Of a stretch of DNA of 64,000 bases, positions 9,145 to 17,222 are shown one piece after another. The notes beneath the pieces are model-generated. The model was not told the DNA's origin. It saw nothing but the letters and a program-made list of their open reading frames with translations, and did no database searches. The position numbers and the translations under genes were made by a program. Positions within the stretch are counted from its first letter, which is position 1, and the number at the start of each line of letters is the position of its first letter. The stretch comes from DATAEE01 sp963725145 (GTDB lineage Bacteria; Acidobacteriota; Vicinamibacteria; Vicinamibacterales; 2-12-FULL-66-21): positions 124,001 through 188,000 of the forward strand of contig CAVRXL010000001.1 in the NCBI GenBank assembly GCA_963725145.1, given 5' to 3'.

Positions 9145-10955
9145 CGATACCCGGCGGCCTGCAGCTCGAACAGCTGCGCGTACCGTCCGTCGGCCCGGAG
9201 CAGTTCTTCGTGCGTCCCGAGCTCGGTCACGCCTCCGCCGGCAATCACGGCGATTCGATCGGCGATGCGCACCGTCGAGAAGCGGTGCGAGATCACGATT
9301 CCGATGCGGCCCTTGAGGTTCTCCTTCAGCTCCGCGAAGATGCCGGCCTCGGCCTCGGGATCGAGCGACGAGGTCGGCTCGTCCAGGATCCAGATGTCGG
9401 CGTCGCGGTACATGATTCGCGCCAGCGCCAGGCGCTGCCATTCGCCGCCGGACAGGTCGTGGCCGCCCTCGAACAGCCTCCCGACCTTCGAGTCGAGGCC
9501 CTTGGGCATCTTCGTCAGCAGCCAGTCGCTGCGCGCGTCCCGCAGCGCCTCCAGTACGCGCCCGTCGTCCGCCGTGCCGTCGGGCCGTCCCATCACCACG
9601 TTTTCCCTGACCGACAGCTCGTAGCTCGCGTAGTCCTGAAATAACACTCCGATCCGGCTGCGCAGCATCTCCGGGTGCTGATCTCTCACGTCCACTCCGC
9701 CTATGCGGACCGACCCCTGATCCACATCGTAGAAGCGCAGCAGCAGCTTCACGAGCGTGCTCTTCCCCGCGCCGTTCTCGCCGACGAGCGCGATCAGCTC
9801 GCCGTTCCGAATGCGCAGGCTCAACCCCGCGACCGCCGGCTCGGTGCCGCCGGGGTACGTGAACGTCACGTTCTCGAACTCGATTCCGTCGACGACCTGG
9901 ACCGGCACGGCGCGAGGGCTGGCCGGCACGGGCACGAGCGGCTCGATCGCCAGAAACGAAAAGTAGTCGTCTAAGAATGTGGTGTGCTGATCGACCGCCA
10001 CGAACGTGCTGGAAATGTTCCCCAGGGTCCCGGCGACCGAGGTGAACGCGCCGATGACCAGCACGACACCGCCCGGATCGATCGTTCCCGCCACTCCTTG
10101 AACGGCGACGAACAGATACGCGAGCGCGAGGGTCGTGCCGCTGACGAAGCCGGTGAGCATCGACACGCGCGTGGCCGATCGGTACATCTGCTCCCGCAGC
10201 GTGAAGAGATCCTCGGACAGCTTGCGGTGCCGGCCGAGCAGGTAGTCCGCCAGCACGTACGCCCGGATTTCCTTCGTGGTGCGTGGCTGGGCGAGCAGAT
10301 CGCCCATGTACGCGCGTTCCCGTTCCTCTGGCGTCTCTTTGTAGAAGAACTCATACATACGCGACGTCATCCGCCGTTCGAGCGCCAGCGAGAGGACGGC
10401 CGCCGCAAGCGCCAGGACCACGAGCACGTAGTGCAGGCTCGCCAGCAGCGACGCCATCAGGACGATCGTCACGATGTTGCCCGAGAGGCCGAGGACCGAC
10501 CAGGTGAGGTCCCCCGGCCTCCATGAGACGTCACGCTTCGCGCGGGCGAGACGATCGTGCCAGTTGGAGTTGTCGAAATGTCCGAGGTCGACCTTCGCCG
10601 CCTGCGTCAGCAGGCGCCGCTCCGCCTCGAGCTCGACGCGGCGGACGAACAGGTTCCTGCCGTAGCCCATGTAGCCGCCTATCGCGCGCTGAACGCCGGT
10701 CACGATCCACAGGCCGGCGACGATAGGCAGCAGGTCCTCGAGCTGAAGCGACCTCACGCGGGCTTCGGCGATGCGGTTGACGAGCGTGGCCCCGAGGTAG
10801 ACGTTTATCGGAGGCATCGCCGCGTTCACCATCCCGAGCAGCGAGAACTTGACGAGCGAACGCGGCGACGCGGCCCAGGCGAGCGCCATGCCCTGCCTCA
10901 GGTTCTTCCTGACCCTGGCGGCGCGGCCTTTCGTGGCAGGGGAGCTGTCAGACAT
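9141..10955 (-). CDS. ABC exporter, fused permease and ATPase
   Basis: 604 aa if started at ATG 10955 (MSDSSPATKG); an open frame extends upstream to 11150 but its extra residues look non-coding. The N-terminal half holds about six membrane helices of a type I exporter. The ATPase half has Walker A GENGAGKST (about 389-397), signature LSGGEWQR (about 495) and Walker B DIWILDEPTSSLD, followed by the switch His in VISHR. This is the MsbA/lipid- or peptide-exporter architecture and probably works as a homodimer. Substrate unknown. It is divergent from the methyltransferase gene. Confidence 0.9.
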   Translation of the reverse strand: MSDSSPATKGRAARVRKNLRQGMALAWAASPRSLVKFSLLGMVNAAMPPINVYLGATLVNRIAEARVRSLQLEDLLPIVAGLWIVTGVQRAIGGYMGYGRNLFVRRVELEAERRLLTQAAKVDLGHFDNSNWHDRLARAKRDVSWRPGDLTWSVLGLSGNIVTIVLMASLLASLHYVLVVLALAAAVLSLALERRMTSRMYEFFYKETPEERERAYMGDLLAQPRTTKEIRAYVLADYLLGRHRKLSEDLFTLREQMYRSATRVSMLTGFVSGTTLALAYLFVAVQGVAGTIDPGGVVLVIGAFTSVAGTLGNISSTFVAVDQHTTFLDDYFSFLAIEPLVPVPASPRAVPVQVVDGIEFENVTFTYPGGTEPAVAGLSLRIRNGELIALVGENGAGKSTLVKLLLRFYDVDQGSVRIGGVDVRDQHPEMLRSRIGVLFQDYASYELSVRENVVMGRPDGTADDGRVLEALRDARSDWLLTKMPKGLDSKVGRLFEGGHDLSGGEWQRLALARIMYRDADIWILDEPTSSLDPEAEAGIFAELKENLKGRIGIVISHRFSTVRIADRIAVIAGGGVTELGTHEELLRADGRYAQLFELQAAGYR

Positions 10956-11030
10956 CCGCTTCAAAAGTACGCGACACGCGGCCGTCCCGACAAGCCACGA
11001 GTGGGCGGCGGCGCGCGCTATCATGCCTCC

Positions 11031-11741
11031 ATGATGCTCGTCGTCCTGGCCCTGTCGATCGCGCTGGGCGTATCGGCCGCGTACGGTCCCGCCTTCGCGG
11101 CCGGAGCCGGGAACGTCGGCCGCTTCGGCGAGGCAGGCCAGGCGCGGCATCCTGTTTCAGGCCGGCAGATTGCGGCCGTGATGGGACACGAGGGCGCGCG
11201 CTGGCTGGACAGGCCGGAGCGCGAAGCGGAAGAAGCCCCGAGCAAGGCGATCGCCGCGCTCGACATACGCGAGGGGCAGGTCGTCGCCGACGTCGGCGCG
11301 GGATCCGGCTACTACTCGGTCCGGCTCGCGCGCGCCGTGGGTGAGAACGGGCGCGTCTATGCCACCGACATCCAGCCCGAGATGCTCGGCATCATCAAGA
11401 ACAAGGTCGCCGCAGAACGCCTGACGAATGTCGAGCTCGTCCTCGGCACGGACACCGATCCGAAGCTGCCCGCCGCCGCCATCGACCTCGTGCTGATGGT
11501 GGACGTGTACCACGAGCTGGCGCACCCGCAGGAGATGCTGCGCGCGCTGAAACGCGTACTTCGTCCGGACGCGCGACTCGTGCTCATCGAGTTCCGCAAG
11601 GAGAGCGCGTGGGTGCCGATCCGCGAGGAGCACAAGATGAGCGTGCGGGACGCCCGCCTGGAGCTCGAAGCCGAGGGGTACCGGTTCGACCGCAACATCG
11701 ACGTCCTGCCCTGGCAGCACGTGCTCGTCTTTCGACCGTAG
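11031..11741 (+). CDS. Class I SAM-dependent methyltransferase with signal peptide
   Basis: 236 aa. The first 25 residues form a typical export signal (MMLVVLALSIALGV then AYGPAFAAG). The catalytic domain shows motif I VVADVGAGSGYYSVRLA, the acidic loop YATDIQPEML and motif IV LVLMVDVYHELAHP. SAM is cytoplasmic, so an exported Rossmann methyltransferase is odd. Either the segment is an uncleaved membrane anchor with the enzyme inside, or the start is mis-set; no better internal ATG precedes motif I. Its end lies 29 bp ahead of the aspartate kinase gene. Confidence 0.85.
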   Translation: MMLVVLALSIALGVSAAYGPAFAAGAGNVGRFGEAGQARHPVSGRQIAAVMGHEGARWLDRPEREAEEAPSKAIAALDIREGQVVADVGAGSGYYSVRLARAVGENGRVYATDIQPEMLGIIKNKVAAERLTNVELVLGTDTDPKLPAAAIDLVLMVDVYHELAHPQEMLRALKRVLRPDARLVLIEFRKESAWVPIREEHKMSVRDARLELEAEGYRFDRNIDVLPWQHVLVFRP

Positions 11742-11770
11742 TCGCTCAAGTCACGTATCATTCCCCGACA

Positions 11771-12997
11771 ATGCCCATCGTCGTCCAGAAGTACGGCGGC
11801 ACGAGCGTCGCGGACGTGACTCGCATCCGGCAGGTAGCCGAGCGCATCATGCGGACGAAAGCGGCGGGTTACGACGTCGCGGTCGTCGTCAGCGCGATGG
11901 GCCATACGACCGACGAGCTGCTGGCGATGGCCCGGAAGGTCGCGGCCAATCCCGACCGGCGTGAGCTCGACATGCTGCTGTCGGCCGGCGAGCGGATCTC
12001 GATGGCGCTCCTGACGATGGCGATCAAGGAGCTCGGCGGCGACGCGATCAGCTTCACGGGAAGCCAATCCGGAATCATCACCAACGATCGGCACGTCGAC
12101 GCGAGGATCGTGGAGGTGCGCCCGTATCGCGTGCAGGATGAGCTGGCGCGCGGCCGGGTCGTCGTGATCGCCGGCTACCAGGGTGTGTCCTACCGCCGCG
12201 AGGTGACGACGCTCGGGCGGGGCGGCAGCGATACGACCGCGGTGGCGATGGCGGCGGCGCTCGGGGCCGAGTGGTGCGAGATCTGCTCGGATGTAGATGG
12301 CGTCTACACGGCCGACCCGCGCGTCGTCCCGACGGCCAGGCGGGTCGATGCTCTCACGTACGAGGAAACGCAGGAGCTTGCGGAAGCGGGCGCGAAGGTG
12401 CTGAACGCGCAGGCTGTCGAGTTCGCGAAGGAAAAGGGGATCGCGATCTGGGCGCGCGCGACCGCCTCACCGACATCTGCGCCTCCAGGGATCGATCCGA
12501 CGTCCGACGGCACCGTCGTGAGGCGGCACGCGCCGCGCATGCCCGGTACGGTCGCCGGCGTCGCGAGCGAGCGGGACATCCTGGTGCTCCAGGCGACCGG
12601 CGACGCCGCGCGCCTCGTCGCGCTGCTGGACGGGTGCGGCGTCAGCGGCAAGCAGCTGCACGTCGCCGCGCTCGGCGGCCGCGCGGACGGGACGACGCTG
12701 GTCATCTCGCGCGAGAACCTGCACAACGAAGATCGATTGCGGCGCGACCTGTCGGCCGCCTTCGGCGACGACGCGCGGCTGGTCGACGGGCTCGGCGCCA
12801 TCAGCGTTGTCGGCGCCGGGATCAACGCCACGTATGAGAATCTGCGTCGCGGCGCGGCCTGCCTGAGCGATCGCGGCATCGCGACGTTCGGCGTCGCGAC
12901 GTCATCGTTCCGCGCGACGTGGCTGGTCAAGCGCGAGCAGTTAGACGACGCGGCGCAGGCCCTGCACGCGACGTTCATCGAGCGGAAGACGCCGTAG
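11771..12997 (+). CDS. lysC: Aspartate kinase
   Basis: 408 aa from ATG 11771. It phosphorylates L-aspartate, the committed step to lysine, threonine and methionine. The amino-acid-kinase domain begins with KYGGTSV (residues 6-12) and contains GGSDTTAVAMAAALGAE and DVDGVYTADPR. The C-terminal third has two ACT-type segments (VLQATGDAARLVALLDGCGV, then SVVGAGINATYENLRRG), which bind amino-acid effectors in this family, so feedback control is likely. Length is normal for a monofunctional enzyme. A hairpin lies downstream at 13071-13090. Confidence 0.92.
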   Translation: MPIVVQKYGGTSVADVTRIRQVAERIMRTKAAGYDVAVVVSAMGHTTDELLAMARKVAANPDRRELDMLLSAGERISMALLTMAIKELGGDAISFTGSQSGIITNDRHVDARIVEVRPYRVQDELARGRVVVIAGYQGVSYRREVTTLGRGGSDTTAVAMAAALGAEWCEICSDVDGVYTADPRVVPTARRVDALTYEETQELAEAGAKVLNAQAVEFAKEKGIAIWARATASPTSAPPGIDPTSDGTVVRRHAPRMPGTVAGVASERDILVLQATGDAARLVALLDGCGVSGKQLHVAALGGRADGTTLVISRENLHNEDRLRRDLSAAFGDDARLVDGLGAISVVGAGINATYENLRRGAACLSDRGIATFGVATSSFRATWLVKREQLDDAAQALHATFIERKTP

Positions 12998-13070
12998 GAG
13001 CAGGACTAGTTAGGGAAGAGGAGCTCTGACGCTGCGGAGCCGGTTTCCGCACGCGTGGTCGTGCGTCCGC

Positions 13071-13090
13071 CCCGGCTTCGATGAGCCGGG
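13071..13090. repeat. Hairpin downstream of aspartate kinase
   Basis: CCCGGCT (13071-13077) pairs with AGCCGGG (13084-13090) across a 6-base loop. No T-run follows, so it may be a weak or factor-assisted terminator or simply a repeat. The remaining intergenic sequence to about 13190 shows nothing else I can name. Confidence 0.35.
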
Positions 13091-13197
13091 CCGTTGACAT
13101 CTTCCAAGCGAGTACCTGCAGTGCGGTGATTTCTGTATATGACTCAGCGTTGGTGGGACCAATGATGCGATAGATATGCGTATATTCAGCGCTCGAG

Positions 13198-13506
13198 TGG
13201 GATCAGAGTGTCGAAAAGATCCGCATCATCGCGCGCGGCGAGCGAGCCGCAAGGAAAGAGCGGCGTACCGTCGCAGCGCGGAAGATTGACTTCTCGGATA
13301 TTCCCGACGCTTCTGTCGAGCAGCTTCGCGTGATGCGACGTGTCGGCCGTCCTCCTCTTGGCAGTCGCGCGCGTCAGCTCATTGCGATCCGACTCGATCC
13401 TGGAGTATTGCAAACGCTGCGAAAGGAAGCCTCCCGTCGCAACGTGGGCTACCAGACCCTCGTCAATCGCGTCCTGGCAGAGTACGTGCGCAAGCACGTA
13501 ACGTGA
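13198..13506 (+). pseudogene. BrnT toxin / BrnA-CopG antitoxin remnant
   Basis: One frame, open from 13174 with no start codon until GTG 13330, encodes a run that looks like an internally deleted BrnT (EWDQSVEK, then IRIIARGERAARKERR, like the BrnT N-terminus and RIISAR..RKERR C-terminus). It joins directly to an antitoxin of the BrnA/CopG ribbon-helix-helix type (IDFSDIPDASVEQLRVMRR, GRPPLGS, IAIRLDPGVLQTLRKEA, GYQTLVNRVLAEYV). In intact loci the two are separate genes. The toxin core is missing and the antitoxin start appears lost, so the pair is probably dead. Its 3' end overlaps the tail of the convergent kinase gene by 58 bp. Confidence 0.6.
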
Positions 13507-15915
13507 GTCCGGGGCGCCCGAGCGCAACGTGGCAACCGAAGGATCAGATCGGGGAACCCCTTCATGCGCCGCATCAGGTCCTGGAAGCGGGGGTCGGACC
13601 GCAACGGGTCATTATGAGGATCGACTTTAATCCAAGGCATCCACACGTCTCGTTCCCGGTAGGCTTGTTCGAATGATGCAATGGCCTGGTCGTGATCGCC
13701 CAGGGTGATGTAGTTATGAGCGAGAAGATACGGCGAGACATAGATACCGGTTGACTCCTTCAGCAACCTGATCTGCTCTCGGGCGACACCCTTCCAGCCC
13801 GAGGCCGCGAATGCTTTCCGCAGCCGGGCGGTTTCCTCGGGGTACGGTTGGGGCGATTTCAGCATCTCGTCAAGGGCTTCGGCAAACAAACCGGTGGCTT
13901 CATAAACCAGACTCAGTCCCCCGTGCACGGCCGGAATACCCGGGTCCATATCAATCATCTTCCGGAATTGCGCGGTCGCTTCATCGTACCGGCGGGCCAC
14001 GTAGAGGCGCCATCCCAGCTCCACCATGATGTTGACGTCCAGCGGGCTGATTTCCAACGCTCTCTTGAATTGAGCGATCGATTCGTCGTGCCGTCCCATG
14101 GAGGATAGATAAGAGCCATAGTAGGAGTGCGTTCGCGCACTGCCTGGGTCCAGGTCAAGGGCGCGCTTGAACTCCTGCGCGGCGGCTGCCCAGTCCCAGT
14201 CGTAGCTCCACAGGATTTCGGCTATCGAGATGTGCGCATCGGGCAGAGTGTCATCGAGGGCCAGCGCTCTTCGGGCGGCCTCCCTCGCTTTGGGGATGGC
14301 TTCCTTGGGTGACAATTGCCCGATGGCCGGACTTCGGAGAGCGCCGTAGGCATCGGCAAGCCCGGCGTGAGCGGGAGCGTATTCCTCGTCCTTTGCGATC
14401 GCCTGTTCAAAATAGGCGATGGCTTTGTTGTTGTCCTCCCGGTTGTCCTTGTTCAGATGGAACCGCCCCTTGAGATAGGCTTCGTGGACCTCCGGGTTGA
14501 CCGGGCGAGCGCTGGCGAGCTCTGTTCGCTCCCGGGGCGTCAGCGTGATTCGGATTTCATTGGCGATTGCGCGTGCCACGTCGCTCTGCAGCGCCAGGAC
14601 GTCCTGCTGGTCCCGCTCGTAGCTTTCCGCCCACAGATGTTTGTCGGTGGCGGCATGGATCAGCTGGGCCGTGATCTTGACGCGAGAGCCGAACCGTTGG
14701 ACCGAGCCTACGACAACGGCGTCCACGTTCAACTCTCGTCCGATCTGGGGCAGCGGTTTGTTGGTGTCCTTGTACCGCATCACCGAGGTTCGTGAAATTA
14801 CCGTGAGGGCGCTGATCTTCGAGAGGTCGGTGATCAGGCTCTCGGTCATGCCTTCGGAGAAATAGTCCTGCGCCGCGTCGTCCGACAGATTCCTGAGGGG
14901 CAGCACGGCCAGCGATTGAATCGACGGCGTCGAGCTCCCGCCTTGCAGTCGCTCGCGCACGCTTCCCACGTTGAACGCGACAAGCGCCCCGCCGACCACG
15001 ACCACAGCTGCGCCGATCGCGAGCCAGGTTCGAACCGCGGCTCCGCGCGCCGTCGAACCCTGCAGGGCCGCTCCGGCGGAAGGCGTGCGCAGGCGCCGGA
15101 GATCGATCGCCAGCTCTTTTGCCGATTGATAGCGATTGCCGGGTTCTTTCTCGAGGCACTTCAGGATGATTCGCTCCAGTTCCGTCGAGAGGCGGGCATT
15201 GCGCGAGCGAGGAGATTCGGGCGGCCTCGTTTGAATGTCGGCGGCGAGCGCCGTAGAGACCTTCGCCTCGAACGGGCGTCGGCCGGTGCTCATTTCATAC
15301 AGGATGGCGCCGAGCGCATGAATATCGGCGCGAGCGTCCACGGGTGCGCCGCGCAGCTGTTCCGGCGCCATGTATGGCAGCGTGCCCTACCGCGTGCAGC
15401 GTCTGAGTGATCGTGGCCGTTGGCGACTCGTCGCCGGCGGGACGGAGGAGCTTGGCGACACCGAAGTCGAGCACTTTGAGGTGCCCTTTGGGCGTGATCA
15501 TCACGTTCCCCGGCTTCAGATCGCGATGGATGATGCCGTGCTCGTGCGCTTCGTCCAGCGCCGACGCGATCTGCTCGCCAAACCTCGCCGTTTCTTCCTC
15601 CGAGAGCGCGCCCGCAGAGAGTCTCTCGGCGAGCGTCGTCCCCGCGACGTACTCCATCACCAGGAAGTCCGTGCCGTCCTGGGTATCGAAGTCGTGGATC
15701 GTCGCGATGTTCTGGTGGTTCAGCCTGGAAAGGAGCAACGGCTCCTGGCGAAATCGGTTGCGGGCGGCCTCGTCCGGCAGCGTGCCGGTCGGCAGGACCT
15801 TTATCGCGACGTCGCGCTCGAGGTGCTCGTCGTGGGCGCGATAGACTTCGCCCATTCCCCCTGCACCGATTCGCTGCAGGATGCGGTAGTGGCCCAGCGT
15901 TTTGCCGATCATCAC
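13449..15915 (-). CDS. Ser/Thr protein kinase with FlgO-like and TPR domains (frameshifted)
   Basis: The first frame (15915 to about 15385) gives a Pkn2-type kinase domain: glycine loop RIGAGGMGEVYRA, VAIKVL, HRDLKPGNV and LDFGVAK. At the GGG tract (15385-15387 on the plus strand CCC) the frame slips. Removing one G continues as VGTLPYMAPEQLRG and onward in the second frame. That frame has a membrane helix (WLAIGAAVVVVGGALVAFNV), a TolB/FlgO-like segment (SLAVLPLRNLSDDAAQDYF) and about eight TPR units to the C-terminus. The last 25 or so residues look like read-through into the toxin-antitoxin remnant. It starts 4 bp after the MFS stop and so belongs to the kinase-MFS-kinase operon. Confidence 0.8.
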
Positions 15916-15919
15916 CGCC

Positions 15920-17218
15920 TCAACGCGCGCCGACGAGCTCGTCGTCTTTGGTCTCGCGCGACGCCAACAGCCCGACCAGCGTCAGCGCCGCCCCGACCAC
16001 CAGGTAATACCCCACGTACCGCAGCCCGTACGTCGTCGCGAGCCAGGTGGCGGCATAGGGCGCGAGCGACGCGCCGAAGATGCCCGCGAGGTTGAAGGTC
16101 AGCGAGCTGCCCGTGTACCGCACGGCGGTCGGGAACAGCTCCGAGAGCGCCGTGCCCAGCGGCCCGTACGTGAAGCCCATGAGCGTCAGGCCCAGGGCCA
16201 TCGTCATCGTTGCGCCGGCCGGCCCGGCTTCGAGTCCCGGCGCGAGCACGAACCCGAAGGCGGCGATCGCCACGGTCGTCCAGATGAGGGTCCGGCGGCG
16301 GCCGTGGCGATCGGCCAGGACGGCGGCCATGGGAATCGTCAGCGCGAAGAACAGAATCCCGAACAACTGAATCATCAGGAACTGCTGCCGGCTGTAGCCG
16401 AGCGCGGTCGTGCCCCACGAAAGCGCAAACACGGTCATGAGATAGAACAGCACGAAGGTCGCCAGCGCGATGAGAATCCCGACGATGAGCTGCTTCGGGA
16501 AGTCGCGGAACACGACGAGCATCGGCACCTTGACGCGCTCGCGGCGTGTGATCGCCTCGCGGAAGACAGGCGTCTCGTGGATCGCGAGCCGCACGTAGAG
16601 CCCGACGATCACGAGCACGGCGCTCGCCAGGAACGGAATGCGCCAGCCGAAGCTGAAAAACTGCTCGTCGGTGAGCCACGCGTCCAGCAGGAGAAAGATG
16701 CCGCCGGAAAACACGAACCCGAGCGGCGCGCCGAGCTGAGGGAACATGCCGTACCACGCGCGGCGGCCCGGAGGCGCGTTCTCGATCGCCAGCAGCACCG
16801 CCCCACCCCACTCCCCGCCCAGGCCCAGGCCCTGGCCGAACCGGCAGATCGCGAGCAGCAGCGGGGCCGCCACGCCAATCGTCGCGTAGGTCGGCAGCAT
16901 GCCGATCGCGACCGTCGACAACCCCATCGTGAGCAGCGCGGCGACCAGCGTGGTCTTGCGCCCGACGCGATCGCCGAAGTGCCCGAACAGCGCCGAGCCG
17001 ATCGGCCGCGCGAAGAACGCGATCGCGAACGTCGCGAGCGACGACAGCGTCGCCGAGGCCGGATCCGACGCCGGAAAGAACAGCCGCGGAAACACGAGCA
17101 CCGCGGCGGTCGCGTAGATGTAGAAGTCGAAGAATTCGATCGCCGTGCCGATGAGGCTGGCGAAGAGCACCTGCCGCGGCGAGTTGACCGGCTGACCGGC
17201 GGCGATGCGGGCGCTCAC
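15920..17218 (-). CDS. MFS transporter, metabolite:H+ symporter family
   Basis: 432 aa starting with GTG 17218, 4 bp after the stop of the upstream kinase gene. It has twelve predicted helices and the MFS loop signature GHFGDRVGRKTT between helices 2 and 3, repeated as VLADRHGRRRTL between helices 8 and 9. The opening ASLIGTAIEFFDFYIYATAAVLVF and CRFGQGLGLGGEWGGAVLL are characteristic of the metabolite:H+ symporter (ProP/ShiA/YhjE-type) subgroup, which import small organic acids or osmolytes. Substrate unknown. It lies between two kinase genes in one apparent operon. Confidence 0.9.
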   Translation of the reverse strand: MSARIAAGQPVNSPRQVLFASLIGTAIEFFDFYIYATAAVLVFPRLFFPASDPASATLSSLATFAIAFFARPIGSALFGHFGDRVGRKTTLVAALLTMGLSTVAIGMLPTYATIGVAAPLLLAICRFGQGLGLGGEWGGAVLLAIENAPPGRRAWYGMFPQLGAPLGFVFSGGIFLLLDAWLTDEQFFSFGWRIPFLASAVLVIVGLYVRLAIHETPVFREAITRRERVKVPMLVVFRDFPKQLIVGILIALATFVLFYLMTVFALSWGTTALGYSRQQFLMIQLFGILFFALTIPMAAVLADRHGRRRTLIWTTVAIAAFGFVLAPGLEAGPAGATMTMALGLTLMGFTYGPLGTALSELFPTAVRYTGSSLTFNLAGIFGASLAPYAATWLATTYGLRYVGYYLVVGAALTLVGLLASRETKDDELVGAR

Positions 17219-17222
17219 CGGA

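Noticed and set aside
9984..10526. Plus-strand open frame opposite the ABC exporter
   Set aside because: Composition-driven antisense frame; the exporter's Walker and signature motifs prove the minus strand.
15385..15387. Programmed ribosomal frameshift in the kinase gene
   Set aside because: No slippery heptamer or downstream structure seen; a one-base indel in a G run, like the others in this window, is simpler.
13506..15915. Two separate genes (kinase and TPR protein)
   Set aside because: Removing one G joins the kinase activation loop exactly (GTLPYMAPEQ), so it is one frameshifted gene.
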